In this document: piece by piece, positions 50,043 to 59,584 of the stretch
How the letters are laid out: each line of letters starts with the position of its first letter
Position numbering within the stretch: position 1 is the stretch's first letter
Assembly: GCF_003285015.1 (NCBI RefSeq)
Contig: NZ_QMFB01000001.1
Coordinates: 434,001 to 498,000, forward strand
Direction of reading: 5' to 3'
Source: Paenibacillus contaminans
GTDB lineage: Bacteria > Bacillota > Bacilli > Paenibacillales > NBRC-103111
Length of the DNA: 64,000 nucleotides
Position numbers and translations under genes: made by a program
The notes under the pieces: model-generated
The model's input: only the letters and a program-made list of their open reading frames with translations
What the model was told of the DNA's origin: nothing
Databases searched by the model: none

Positions 50043-51500
50043 ATGCTTCGATCCATAGGAGCCAAGCTGCTGATCGGTTTTTTTCTGATCTTTCTTATTT
50101 TCTTCTTCATATTGAATCAGATGGTGGCAAAAAACATCGAGTCCGGCAATCGAAAAATCATAACCGAAAACTTGGTCGGGATAAAGAATAACAGCAATGC
50201 TTATGTTAGACAGTCTTTCATGATTCATCATTTTGCCAATGACGAGTTGTATTTCGGCCAAATCGCAGAAGAGATGGCGAGAGATCTGCAGCATGATACC
50301 TCCTCCGGCATCGCTATGTACGCGTTAAACGGTGATTTGCTGTATGCTTCCGACCAATCGGTATTTTCGTCGGGCGGAGACGACTTTAAGCAAGCTTTGC
50401 AGGGCAAGACCGCTTACAGCATTAGCAATGTGAACGGTACGGCATCGGTGCTTTTTGCGTACCCCGTCATAGTCGATGGCGTCAAAGTGGGGATTATCCG
50501 TTTCGCCAAGGATTTTACGTCGCTTTACGAGCAGAGCGCCCAAATTCAGCGTACCATTTTTTTGATTGCAATGGCGGTGTTCGCTGCCGCATTCCTGTTC
50601 ACTTATTTATTGTCCCGCCATATTACCGTCCCGCTTGTCAAATTGACCAAAGCTTCAACGGAAGTGATGAACGGAAAGCTCGACACGCGGATAACGTTTC
50701 GGCGCAGGGATGAGATCGGCATGCTCGCATCGAATTTCAGCAAAATGATCGAAAAGCTGCGGGATCAGTTCGCCCGGATCGAGAAAGACAGGGACCGGCT
50801 GGAGGAGCTTAACGCGTCCCGAAAACGGTTTTTCGACAATATGACCCACGAGCTGAAAACGCCGTTGACTACCATTATGGGTTATGCTGCGATTGTCCGG
50901 GACAATGACGCGCGGGACCGCGATTTGTTCCACAAAGGGATGACGCATATCGAGGATGAAAGCAAAAGGCTTCATGGACTGGTGCTGAAGCTGCTTGAAA
51001 TGTCGAAGGAGTCGTACGATCCGGACTCGTTAACGGTAGTGGATGCGGGGCATGTTTTGCGGGATGTATGCGAGACGATGACGATTAAAGCCCAAAGGTA
51101 TATAAAAACGATACATCTTGAGGCCGGCGAAGGACTGTTCGTTTACGGGCATGCGGACAAGCTGCGTCAGTTATTTATCAATTTGCTAGATAATGCCATC
51201 AAGTACGGGTATACGCATACGGATATTTCGGCGAGCGCGAAGATCGAATCGGGCGGCGTCAGGTTTACGTTTGCGAATGATGGACCTACGTTAAGCGCTG
51301 AGCAGCTAAGCAAAGTAGCCGAGCCTTTTTACAGGGCCGATCCGGATCGTTTTGCAGCGGACAGCGCCGGGTTGGGATTGAGCATATGCGCGGGTATCGT
51401 CGAAGAGCATGGGGGCAGCATCCGTTTCGCCAGCGAGTCGGAGCATACCATTGTTTGCATAGACATTCCCTACAAAAATGCCGAAGGGGTGATGGAGTGA
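50043..51500 (+). CDS. sensor histidine kinase, HAMP and HisKA type
   Basis: The 485-residue membrane kinase has an N-terminal membrane helix, an extracellular Cache-like sensor (about 30-165), a second membrane helix (about 175-195), HAMP (about 195-245), HisKA with phospho-acceptor His269 in DNMTHELKTPLTTIMGY and a HATPase domain (about 360-480, with QLFINLLDNAIKYG and AGLGLSICAGIVEEHGG). Its stop overlaps the GTG of the lipoprotein gene. ATG 50043 has only a weak ribosome site, consistent with coupling to the regulator gene. Confidence 0.9.
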   Translation: MLRSIGAKLLIGFFLIFLIFFFILNQMVAKNIESGNRKIITENLVGIKNNSNAYVRQSFMIHHFANDELYFGQIAEEMARDLQHDTSSGIAMYALNGDLLYASDQSVFSSGGDDFKQALQGKTAYSISNVNGTASVLFAYPVIVDGVKVGIIRFAKDFTSLYEQSAQIQRTIFLIAMAVFAAAFLFTYLLSRHITVPLVKLTKASTEVMNGKLDTRITFRRRDEIGMLASNFSKMIEKLRDQFARIEKDRDRLEELNASRKRFFDNMTHELKTPLTTIMGYAAIVRDNDARDRDLFHKGMTHIEDESKRLHGLVLKLLEMSKESYDPDSLTVVDAGHVLRDVCETMTIKAQRYIKTIHLEAGEGLFVYGHADKLRQLFINLLDNAIKYGYTHTDISASAKIESGGVRFTFANDGPTLSAEQLSKVAEPFYRADPDRFAADSAGLGLSICAGIVEEHGGSIRFASESEHTIVCIDIPYKNAEGVME

Positions 51501-52627
51501 GCAAACGATGGAAGGAGCTGTCCGCATTCCTACTGACGGTGTGCTTCCTGCTTACAGGCTGCCTAAGCCAGGCGCGTTCGGAAACGATCATCATACCGGA
51601 ATCGGGCGATGAACTGTCGACAAGCGGCAAAAGCGAAATGTTTGACGTCAAAACCATTTACCGCGTTTTGGACAAACAAACCGATGATGGAATTCCGCTC
51701 GGTTGGATCGACCGCAGCTCGCTGCTTGGCTTTTTCGGAGAGCAAACCCGATCACCAAGTTTGGAACGTGTCGACTACCCGTATGAAGCTCGCTTGAAGC
51801 TGCGAAATGCGGATGCGAAAGCAGGTTACATCGCCTTGTCGCCGTCCGGCGGTATGATTGCATCGCTTGTGCAGACGGAGACCGGCGATAATGCCATGAA
51901 GCTGATATCGCTTAGCGATCAGCAAGAGTCGATAGTCGCGCGTATTTCGAACGAACAGATTCGCTCCAGTAAATTCGGATGGTCGAATAACGGCCGGTAC
52001 CTCGTATATATCGTACGAAACGGAGAGAGCGGAAGCATCCAAATCAGCGTGTATGATACGAAGGAGAAAACGACGAAAAGCTATACCGTCCCAGGATGGA
52101 AGCCCAAGGATACGATTTCCTCGGTCCATATTGCCGATGACGCTTTAAGTGCGGCGATCATCAAGGATTCGGGCAAGCTTTCTTATGTGTTATACGGCGC
52201 TTTGGACGTCAGCGGGTGGACGGCACAATACGAGCATCCTGCAAATCGCGATAGTTCTGTGGAATGGATCCATAACGACCAAATCGCTTTTATCGGCTCG
52301 GAGGGAAGCTTGTACGCATATGACCGGCGAAATGCCGCTCTTTCGGTATTGATCGATCAGATCGGATTGTTCCGCTTATCGCCGGACCGGAAGGTTATTG
52401 CGTATTTGCAGGATAAGGACACCGTTTATGCAGCTTCGCTGTATGGAAACAATGTCATGAACAAAACGCAGCTGTTTAAAGGAATTGTGCCTTCCCAAAT
52501 AAGCTGGAGCCCGGACAACGGGAAGCTGCTGCTTAGCGGCCGAAAAAGCTACGCCGAACAGGATGTGCCGCGTCCTGTCGCTCCGGAGGTGATAAGCAAT
52601 CAAAACATGGTGATCGAATTCCGATGA
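51497..52627 (+). CDS. lipoprotein with predicted beta-propeller
   Basis: The 376-residue product has a lipoprotein signal with lipobox LTGC (Cys about 23) and repeated beta-strand units resembling a WD40/TolB-type propeller (for example YIALSPSGGMIASLVQ near 115 and WSNNGRYLVYIVRN near 160). It is presumably anchored outside the cell membrane. It overlaps the kinase stop (GTGA), so it is produced with the two-component system and may modulate its input; that role is inferred. I do not recognise a named family. Confidence 0.75.
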   Translation: MSKRWKELSAFLLTVCFLLTGCLSQARSETIIIPESGDELSTSGKSEMFDVKTIYRVLDKQTDDGIPLGWIDRSSLLGFFGEQTRSPSLERVDYPYEARLKLRNADAKAGYIALSPSGGMIASLVQTETGDNAMKLISLSDQQESIVARISNEQIRSSKFGWSNNGRYLVYIVRNGESGSIQISVYDTKEKTTKSYTVPGWKPKDTISSVHIADDALSAAIIKDSGKLSYVLYGALDVSGWTAQYEHPANRDSSVEWIHNDQIAFIGSEGSLYAYDRRNAALSVLIDQIGLFRLSPDRKVIAYLQDKDTVYAASLYGNNVMNKTQLFKGIVPSQISWSPDNGKLLLSGRKSYAEQDVPRPVAPEVISNQNMVIEFR

Positions 52628-52717
52628 GTAGACGATAGGACATTTCTATGTTTCTACTTGTCAGAAGGGGCTATTCGGCCCGCACAAGGCCGCTTCAGCG
52701 GTGCTAATCACCAAAGG

Positions 52718-52743
52718 ACCGTCCGTGATTCCGGACGGTTTTT
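52718..52743 (+). terminator. repeated terminator-like element, copy 2
   Basis: ACCGTCCG-TGATTC-CGGACGGT with T at the end, preceded by CCAAAGG as at 49100. It ends the two-component/lipoprotein operon. The rest of the gap to 52956 shows only a TTGACA-like box near 52871. Confidence 0.8.
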
Positions 52744-52956
52744 GTCAGTTTATCAGAAAGTATATCGCAGAAGCAGCTCCCAACCTCGGTAAACGCGCCG
52801 GTCCTTAAAAGAACGGCGAAGCCGTTTATCCTTGTTCCGTCGCGTGCCGCAAAAGCCGTACACATTTTGTTGACATCTTGGCCATGAGACGGCGACATCC
52901 ATCGATTACAGTGTTCTGGCAGGCACGTAATCTTATGACAAGGATGTGGGTAAAAC

Positions 52957-54387
52957 ATGAACAAATCAAAAGCCTGGTTCGGGCTTTGCCTCGGTTTTAT
53001 TTTGCTGGGCGTGACGGCATGCGGCTCAAGCTCCAGCTCGGGCGGGGGTGGAATGGGAGGAACCTCTGATTCGAATACGGGGGAGGCGGGAGTTACTAGC
53101 TCACCGGAGGGGACGGGAGCGACTTCGGAGAATTCTCCGAAAAGCGGGAAAAAGACGATCGTGTTTTCCACCTTTTGGCCGGATGAAGGGTTGAAGCAAG
53201 CCAAAATGAAGTACGAAGCCGCACATCCGAACATCGTCATCGATCTTCGGGATGTGCCGACAGATGACGAGCATACGGAAGCCGAGCTCAAAAAATACGT
53301 AACGGCGACGAATACGGCGATGCTGTCAGGCAACGGCCCCGATATGCTAGCCCTCGATATGCTGCCTAGCGAGAAATATGTGGGCCAGCATCTGCTTGCG
53401 GATCTAAGCGGGTTGCTGAAAAACGATCCTTCGTTTATCAAGGGGGACTATTTCAACAATATTTTGGAAAACAGTCAAACGAACGGAGGGCTTTACGGCT
53501 TGCCGCTATCGTTTTTCCTGAACGTTCTGATCGGAGATGAAGCGGCAATCAAGCAAACCGGCGTACCGTTCGACGATAAAAATTGGACATGGGAAACGTA
53601 TGCCGAGACGCTCAAACAAATGAATCGATTAAAACCGAACAAGGAAGCGGGCGGCGTTCTCCCCGGAGCCGTCGCTGCCACCGGGCAGCAGGCAATGCAA
53701 GCGCTGTTGACCGAAATGGTGAAAGAAAATTACCCGCGTTTCGTAAATGAAGATACCCGAACGGCCAGCTTCGAATCGGAGGCATTCCTCGATATGATGG
53801 GTCAGGTCAAAACCATGTTCGAAGAAGGCGTCTTCGCGGAAGGGCGTGCCGGCTCTTTTTTCAGCTCGCGAAATGTGAACTCGGCTTGGGACTATCTGGT
53901 CACCATTAAGGAGTCGGGCAAACAAGCGAAGCTGTATGCCAAGCCGCGCGCCGAAGGGACGAAAGCGGGGGGATACTTTTATCCTTACAAAATTATCGGC
54001 ATCAACGAGAAGTCGGCCGTGAAGCAAGAGGCATGGGATTTTCTCCGTTTTTTAATGTCGGACGAAATGCAGCCTGCGCCTGAACGGGCGGGGTTCCCTA
54101 TAAACAAGAAGGTTTACGGAAAACAAGTACAGCAGCTCCTGACCAAAGGAACAGTCAAAGCCTATGAAGAAGGTCCCCTTCACGGACAAGAATTCCCTGT
54201 CGATCCCGCACAGATCGAGCAGTTGGACAGTTATTTGAAGGAAGCCGTTCATCCCGTGGCATTCCAGCCCTCCAAAATAGAAGAAATCGTCAGGAAGGAA
54301 AGCCAAGCCTTCTTCAGCGGCCAGAAATCGGCGAAGGACGTCGCGAAGCTGATTCAAAATAAGGTTGCGACTTACTTGAATGAGTAA
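52957..54387 (+). CDS. sugar ABC solute-binding lipoprotein
   Basis: The 476-residue protein has a lipoprotein signal with lipobox VTAC (Cys about 22) and a Ser/Gly/Thr-rich linker before a family 1 solute-binding domain, with IVFSTFWPDEGLKQAKMKYEAAHP near 68 and the end VATYLNE. It is an external sugar-type receptor for the next two permeases, which overlap or follow closely. AAGGATGTGGG precedes the ATG. The sugar is not predictable. Confidence 0.88.
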   Translation: MNKSKAWFGLCLGFILLGVTACGSSSSSGGGGMGGTSDSNTGEAGVTSSPEGTGATSENSPKSGKKTIVFSTFWPDEGLKQAKMKYEAAHPNIVIDLRDVPTDDEHTEAELKKYVTATNTAMLSGNGPDMLALDMLPSEKYVGQHLLADLSGLLKNDPSFIKGDYFNNILENSQTNGGLYGLPLSFFLNVLIGDEAAIKQTGVPFDDKNWTWETYAETLKQMNRLKPNKEAGGVLPGAVAATGQQAMQALLTEMVKENYPRFVNEDTRTASFESEAFLDMMGQVKTMFEEGVFAEGRAGSFFSSRNVNSAWDYLVTIKESGKQAKLYAKPRAEGTKAGGYFYPYKIIGINEKSAVKQEAWDFLRFLMSDEMQPAPERAGFPINKKVYGKQVQQLLTKGTVKAYEEGPLHGQEFPVDPAQIEQLDSYLKEAVHPVAFQPSKIEEIVRKESQAFFSGQKSAKDVAKLIQNKVATYLNE

Positions 54388-55261
54388 GCTGCGTTTACCG
54401 GCTTGGCTGGGGAAGGACGGGACGGCGGCGTTGATCTTTTTGGCGCCTAGCGCTGCGGGATTTATTCTCTTTTACTTGATTCCGTTTGGGATGGGTATCG
54501 TCTACTCGTTTACGGATTCGACGATCGGAGGCGTTTTCGTCGGCTTTGACAACTACTCTGCGCTGCTGGAGAGCAAATCGTTTCATAAGGCCGCGGCGAA
54601 TACGCTGCTCTTCACCGGAGTGAGCGTGCCTTTGCTTATTTTCCTATCGCTGACCCTTGCTATCCTGCTGAATCGGCGGTTGTACTTGCGGAATTGGCTG
54701 CAAACTTCATTTGTTTTGCCGCTCGTCGTACCTGTTGCATCCATCGTCATGATTTGGCAAATATTTTTTGATTGGAACGGGACCTTGAACGCTTGGCTGA
54801 ACGGCCTCGGTCTTGGGCGAGTCGATTGGATGCAGTCGGACGGCTCGATGGCGGTTTTGGCGTTCTTGTATATATGGAAAAACATCGGGTATGACATGAT
54901 TTTATTTATGGCCGGTCTGCAGGCGATTCCAGCTTCGTATTATGAAACGGCGCGCATCGAAGGGGCGGGCAAGCTGCGCCAATTTTATTACATTACGCTC
55001 GTTTATTTGACGCCGACGATGATTTTTGTCGTGCTCATTTCGATCATCAACTCGTTCAAAGTATTTCGCGAAGCTTACTTTCTCGCAGGCGATTATCCGT
55101 ACGACCGCATATATACGCTGCAGCACTATATGAATAATATGTTTTTGTCGCTTGATATTCAGAAGCTTACCGCCGCTGCATCGCTTATGGTCGTCGGTAT
55201 CCTTGCTCTTGTTTTCGCGCTGCTTGGGGCGGAGCGCCGATTCCAGTCCCACATGGAGTGA
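54380..55261 (+). CDS. sugar ABC permease, MalF/UgpA type
   Basis: The 293-residue membrane protein has six hydrophobic segments and the EAA loop YYETARIEGAGKLRQFYYI (about 193-211). Its ATG overlaps the binding-protein stop by 8 bases (ATGAGTAA), showing tight coupling. It pairs with the following permease. Confidence 0.9.
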   Translation: MSKLRLPAWLGKDGTAALIFLAPSAAGFILFYLIPFGMGIVYSFTDSTIGGVFVGFDNYSALLESKSFHKAAANTLLFTGVSVPLLIFLSLTLAILLNRRLYLRNWLQTSFVLPLVVPVASIVMIWQIFFDWNGTLNAWLNGLGLGRVDWMQSDGSMAVLAFLYIWKNIGYDMILFMAGLQAIPASYYETARIEGAGKLRQFYYITLVYLTPTMIFVVLISIINSFKVFREAYFLAGDYPYDRIYTLQHYMNNMFLSLDIQKLTAAASLMVVGILALVFALLGAERRFQSHME

Positions 55262-55273
55262 GAGGGGAAAAAG

Positions 55274-56158
55274 ATGATTTACTTGAAACGAATACGGTTG
55301 CCGGCAATCGGATGGATGCTTTTGCTCGGAGCCGGGGCGTTAGTTATGCTGGTGCCTATCGTGCTGACCGTCATGAACTCGCTAATGACCGAGCATGAGA
55401 TCGGGCTGAATTACGGACTCCTCGGTAAAATGACGAATGCCGCTGCAGGTGAAAAGGACGTCTTCGTCAATCTGAAATGGATTCCCGATTGGGTGTCGTT
55501 CGATCAATATATGGAAGTGCTGGTGCGGAATCCAAAGTTTCTGCATATGTTCTGGAACTCGGCGAAGCTGGTCGTTCCGATTATCGCGGGACAAACCGCG
55601 GTTGCATCGCTGGCTGCTTATGCTTTTGCCAAACTTCGTTTTTGGGGGAGAGGCAGCTGGTTTTTGGTGTATTTGATGACGATGCTGATGCCATTCCAAG
55701 TTACGCTTGTTCCGAATTATATTATGCTGGACAAGCTCGGGCTGCTGAATACGAATGCGGCGATTATGCTGCCAGGCGTTTTCGCGGCTTTCGGCGTATT
55801 CATGCTGAGACAATTTATGCTCCATATTCCAACCGCGCTGATCGAAGCGGCCAAATTGGACGGCGCGGGACATTTTACGATATTCGCCAAAATTGTGATG
55901 CCTCTTGTAAAACCGGGCGCTGCCGCATTAATGGTTCTGCTTTTTGTCGATTACTGGAATATGGTTGAGCAGCCGCTTATTTTTTTGCAGGATGCGGTCG
56001 AGCAGCCATTGTCGTTATATTTGGCGCAGATTAGCAAGGAAGCGCGCGGTGTCGTGTTTGCCGCGTCCGTCTTGTTTATGAGTCCGATGGTAGTGCTTTT
56101 TCTGTATGCGCAGACGCATTTTGTTGAAGGCATTCAGCTTTCCGGGATAAAAGGGTAA
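55274..56158 (+). CDS. sugar ABC permease, MalG/UgpE type
   Basis: The 294-residue protein has six membrane segments and the EAA loop ALIEAAKLDGAGHFTIFAKI (about 190-209), ending GIQLSGIKG. Gap to the previous gene is 12 bases. No ATPase is encoded here either. Confidence 0.9.
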   Translation: MIYLKRIRLPAIGWMLLLGAGALVMLVPIVLTVMNSLMTEHEIGLNYGLLGKMTNAAAGEKDVFVNLKWIPDWVSFDQYMEVLVRNPKFLHMFWNSAKLVVPIIAGQTAVASLAAYAFAKLRFWGRGSWFLVYLMTMLMPFQVTLVPNYIMLDKLGLLNTNAAIMLPGVFAAFGVFMLRQFMLHIPTALIEAAKLDGAGHFTIFAKIVMPLVKPGAAALMVLLFVDYWNMVEQPLIFLQDAVEQPLSLYLAQISKEARGVVFAASVLFMSPMVVLFLYAQTHFVEGIQLSGIKG

Positions 56159-56176
56159 GTTCGGGAGGAATCGATT

Positions 56177-57292
56177 TTGGAGCTGGAGACGAACGACGGA
56201 AGAGTAGCGGACCGGAAACGAAGGCTTCGGTTAGTTGCCGGTTTCCTGATCGCTTTGCTTATGATTTTTACACTTTTGAGCAATACCTTATACGCATTAA
56301 CGCTTCCTAAGGTGACCGTGCAGTCGGCCAGTCCGGGTCAGCTGGAGCTGGCCTTCCAGGGGAGCGCCGTTATCAAGCCGGTGGAAGTGAGGGATTTGTC
56401 GGGGCAGGCGGGCTGGACCGTCACCAAGGTGCTGGTGCGGGCGGGAGACGAAGTCAAGCTGGGACAGACGCTCGCGCAATACGATAACGCTGAAGCCCGG
56501 CGGCAGCTTGTGCAAGAGCAGTTTATGCTGGACAAACTCCAGCTGTCGGTGGAAAAGCTGATGTACGACTATATTCAAACGGAGCACAGCGATGAGGAGG
56601 GGGCGGTACTTGCAGCCAAGGCAGCTTTGGAAAATGCGAAGCTCGACATCAACATGCAGCAGCAGCGTATCCTTGACATGCAAACAAAAATAAGCTCGAA
56701 TCAAGCTTTGAAAGCTCCGTTCGACGGTACGATTGCAGCTGCGAATGCCAAGGAAGGGTTATCCGCTAACGCGGGCTCGCCGGATTTCAAGCTTATTAAT
56801 ACGAAGATGGGCTACCAGCTTGAGCTGCAAATTCCAACGGAAGTAGCCGATGCGCTTACGATCGGCGAAACGACGGAGGTTCGGCTCCCGGGACAGAACA
56901 GCCGTACCGTGGAGGGGGGGGTTGCGGGCCTGGAGCAAGACGTCTCCGACGGCAGGCAAACTGTCCGGCTGACGATTTTGCTGCAGGACCCGTCGCTGGC
57001 AAATGGCGAAAGGGCCGAGGCGCATATCAGGAAGAAAGGAAAAGACGGTGCGCTGCTTATATCGAACGCCGCTGTCCATAAAGATCAAACAGGCACGTAT
57101 GTCTATGTCATAGAAGAGCGGAAAGGCCCGCTGGGGAATGCATTTTATACCGGCCGTCGAAACGTTGCTTTGGCCAGCTTCAATGAACATACGGCTGCGG
57201 TCGAATCGGGTTTGTTCCAGCAGGAATCCGTCATCTTGGAAAGCAGCGAGCCGCTCCTAGAGGGGAGCCGGGTAAGGATTTTGACCAAATGA
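56177..57292 (+). CDS. HlyD/RND-type membrane fusion protein
   Basis: The 371-residue product has an N-terminal membrane segment (about 19-40), a barrel-sandwich hybrid whose halves (near 72-95 and 175-200, with VRAGDEVKLGQTLAQYDN) flank a coiled coil (about 100-165), and a beta-barrel tail. Such adaptors link ABC or RND exporters to the outside. The TTG at 56177 follows GGGAGGAA by 6 bases. It lies 18 bases after an import permease gene and no MacB-type exporter is nearby, an unusual partner for an importer. Confidence 0.8.
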   Translation: MELETNDGRVADRKRRLRLVAGFLIALLMIFTLLSNTLYALTLPKVTVQSASPGQLELAFQGSAVIKPVEVRDLSGQAGWTVTKVLVRAGDEVKLGQTLAQYDNAEARRQLVQEQFMLDKLQLSVEKLMYDYIQTEHSDEEGAVLAAKAALENAKLDINMQQQRILDMQTKISSNQALKAPFDGTIAAANAKEGLSANAGSPDFKLINTKMGYQLELQIPTEVADALTIGETTEVRLPGQNSRTVEGGVAGLEQDVSDGRQTVRLTILLQDPSLANGERAEAHIRKKGKDGALLISNAAVHKDQTGTYVYVIEERKGPLGNAFYTGRRNVALASFNEHTAAVESGLFQQESVILESSEPLLEGSRVRILTK

Positions 57293-57382
57293 TGGGTTAG
57301 TATAAAAACTTTGTGCGATGCTCTCGCCTTTCTGCCGAAAAAGAAGTAATGTAGAAGAAAAACGAGTTAGGAGTTGGCGGAA

Positions 57383-58165
57383 TTGGATTTGGGTCTAAAA
57401 GGAAAAGCAGCGCTAATAACCGGCGGAAGCAAAGGGATCGGTTTTCATACGGCTTTGATTTTGGCGAAGGAGGGCGCTAGCGTCGCGATTTGTGCCCGCA
57501 CCGAAGAACAATTGCGTGAAGCGGCGTCATCCATCAAGGAACAAACGGGTGCGGACGCATTTTATATTCTAGCCGACATGACGGTGCAGGAGGATTGCGA
57601 GAGAGCGGTCGCACAAGCGGCGGAGCATTTCGGCCGGCTGGATATATTGGTGAACAATGCCGGAACGGCTGCGGCGAATTCGTTCGATAAAGTGAATACG
57701 GACCTGTGGAATCAGGACCTGAACTTGAAGCTATTCGGAGCCATCCATTGCTCACGCGCAGCCATTCCATATTTCCGCGAAAGTGGCGGCGGGGCGATTG
57801 TAAACATCGCGACATCGTCGGCCAAAACGCCTCCGGCTTCTTCGCTCCCGTCTTCCGTCAGCCGTGCTGCGGGATTGGCGCTGACGAATGCCATGAGCAA
57901 AGACTTGGCGAAAGACAAAATCCGGGTTAATGCGGTATGTATCGGTTCCATACGAAGCGAACAAGTCGAGAAAGTATGGAAAAAGGCTGCGCCGAATTCG
58001 ACTTGGGAGGAGTTCGCCAACGATCCGAAGCACGGCATCCCGCTTGGCCGGATCGGCGATACCGAGGAAGCGGCTAGAGTCATCGCATTTCTCGTTTCGG
58101 ACGCGGCATCTTACGTTACCGGCACATCCGTAAATGTGGATGGGGGTACGGGGGCTGCGCTGTAA
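57383..58165 (+). CDS. SDR-family protein without the canonical Tyr/Lys
   Basis: The 260-residue protein has the Rossmann start LKGKAALITGGSKGIG, NNAG near 90 and a C-terminal VTGTSVNVDGGTG. At the active site the usual YxxxK is replaced: residues 157-161 read SSVSR, so both catalytic Tyr and Lys are absent. Related sequences with this change are known to me from other bacteria, so it may be a sub-family with another mechanism or a binding protein. TTG 57383 is preferred since TAGGAG lies 9 bases before it; TTG 57374 directly abuts that site. Confidence 0.85.
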   Translation: MDLGLKGKAALITGGSKGIGFHTALILAKEGASVAICARTEEQLREAASSIKEQTGADAFYILADMTVQEDCERAVAQAAEHFGRLDILVNNAGTAAANSFDKVNTDLWNQDLNLKLFGAIHCSRAAIPYFRESGGGAIVNIATSSAKTPPASSLPSSVSRAAGLALTNAMSKDLAKDKIRVNAVCIGSIRSEQVEKVWKKAAPNSTWEEFANDPKHGIPLGRIGDTEEAARVIAFLVSDAASYVTGTSVNVDGGTGAAL

Positions 58166-58179
58166 GAAGCGCGCATCGT

Positions 58180-58218
58180 TGCTGCCAGGCATAGTTGCCG
58201 GCAGCATTTCTTTTTTTT
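58180..58218 (+). terminator. terminator after the SDR gene
   Basis: TGCTGCC and GGCAGCA form the stem, followed by a long T run. Confidence 0.85.
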
Positions 58219-58334
58219 GTAGATTTCTAAAGATAAAGTACGAGCTCGACTCTAATAGCATCATTTCAATTCTTATACTATAGATTTTAGGGATGTAAGG
58301 CATCTGATCGTGCAACAGATCGTGATCATCATAA

Positions 58335-58513
58335 TGAGGCCAAGTTTACTATCAGTGAGGCAAACCACACTATTTCTAACCGAAAACCCGTGTTCTGGTA
58401 GCATAATGAGGCAAACGCAACGAATAGTGAGGCAAACGAAATTGATAGTTACGTTTGCCTCACTATTTGGCGAAAAGGAGCGTTTTACCGGTAGAATAGT
58501 GAGGACAGCCTCA
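58335..58513. repeat. cluster of TGAGGCAAAC repeats with a 16-bp perfect inverted repeat
   Basis: TGAGGC(A/C)AA units occur in direct orientation at 58335, 58356, 58407 and 58428, inverted at 58453-58462, and a partial TGAGG/GCCTCA pair lies at 58500-58513. The units at 58423-58438 and 58452-58467 form a perfect 16-bp inverted repeat (AATAGTGAGG...) with a 13-base loop. No gene is supported in 58219-58630. Confidence 0.8.
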
Positions 58514-58630
58514 TGAACAATAAGGTTTTCTCCACTAATCGCACGGTTCGTAAATAACCATTACGATATCCGTGTTTGCAATGCTGTAATGATTTTTTGA
58601 CCTCGCTTTTTCTCTGCTTCATCAATGAAT

Positions 58631-59584
58631 TTACAGCTTCTTACTTAATATTTCAACCTCCATGCGTATCGTCCTCACTAAATGATCGTGCCACTTGTTC
58701 CAAGTTCGCTTCTGCCTACATACATTCCCAATTCTTCGCATTCCGATCCATAACGCCCAGAGGTCGATTTCCAGTTGATCGTCGCAGGAAAGCTTTCTAA
58801 TGTCGCTATAGCCCTGTGCCAAAGTGTCGAATCCAAGAAAACGCTGACCGTCGTGGAGCTTATAATGTCCCAAATCGTAGAGGGGGCTGCTCCCTTGAAT
58901 CTCGCCGAAATCGATGATGCCGGTAAAAACGCCGTGAAAACAGAAAATATGGGAATCGTCAAAGTCCCCGTGAGCTAAATGAGCTTCATGTCTTGCCATA
59001 ATTGGAGCTCCGGCATGCAGCAGGCTGCTGATTCGGGATATGACAGGTTTGCCGAAAACATTTTCCGAACTATAAAATAAATCCTCTTCCATGTGATCGA
59101 AAATGTATTCGTGCATGGAGCTTTTTTCAGCTCGTAGCGATTCTCCTGGCACTCCATCTTTTCTTTGAATCCAACCGAAACCGTCAACGGTTATTTGATT
59201 GACAATGGCGAGGTGTTTTCCAGCTTGAAGAAGGGTGCTTTTGTGAACGTCCTCCAACGTGCAGGATCCGATATCGGAGCCCGGAATTTCATTTAAGAGC
59301 ATCATTGACATCTCTAAGGATTTATTACTATGCTCATAATAGATAACTTCCGGAACTTGAACTCCTTTTTGCCTTAATAGGTTATGTACATATACTTCGA
59401 CGCCAAAGCTATTCTCCTGTTCCGGAAGTAGTCTGAGATAGCTTATATTTTCACCTGACTGAACCCGATAAACGTATGTGGAGACGCCGGTCAGTACTCT
59501 TTCGATCCGGTCGGCGGCAACAGGAAGACAGTCTTTTGCCGTCTGTTTAACTAGCTCGATGGGAGGAGCCTCTCTTTTTAGCAT
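58631..59584 (-). CDS. aminoglycoside-phosphotransferase-family kinase
   Basis: The 317-residue protein has an APH-like kinase fold: the catalytic loop LAHGDFDDSHIF (Asp in HGDF, with His in place of the usual Asn) and the metal-binding GIIDFGEIQGSSPLYDLGHYK. Such enzymes phosphorylate aminoglycosides, choline, homoserine or other small molecules; the target is not evident. ATG 59584 follows AAAGGATCTAGGATC. It stands alone, convergent with nothing clear, next to the repeat cluster. Confidence 0.85.
   Translation of the reverse strand: MLKREAPPIELVKQTAKDCLPVAADRIERVLTGVSTYVYRVQSGENISYLRLLPEQENSFGVEVYVHNLLRQKGVQVPEVIYYEHSNKSLEMSMMLLNEIPGSDIGSCTLEDVHKSTLLQAGKHLAIVNQITVDGFGWIQRKDGVPGESLRAEKSSMHEYIFDHMEEDLFYSSENVFGKPVISRISSLLHAGAPIMARHEAHLAHGDFDDSHIFCFHGVFTGIIDFGEIQGSSPLYDLGHYKLHDGQRFLGFDTLAQGYSDIRKLSCDDQLEIDLWALWIGMRRIGNVCRQKRTWNKWHDHLVRTIRMEVEILSKKL

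Noticed and set aside
52704..53441. 245-codon open frame on the minus strand
   Set aside because: It is antisense to the start of the binding lipoprotein gene and crosses a terminator.
58310..58516. 68-codon frame in the repeat cluster (MRQTQRIVRQT-like)
   Set aside because: The peptide pattern results from the TGAGGCAAAC repeats; no ribosome site precedes it.
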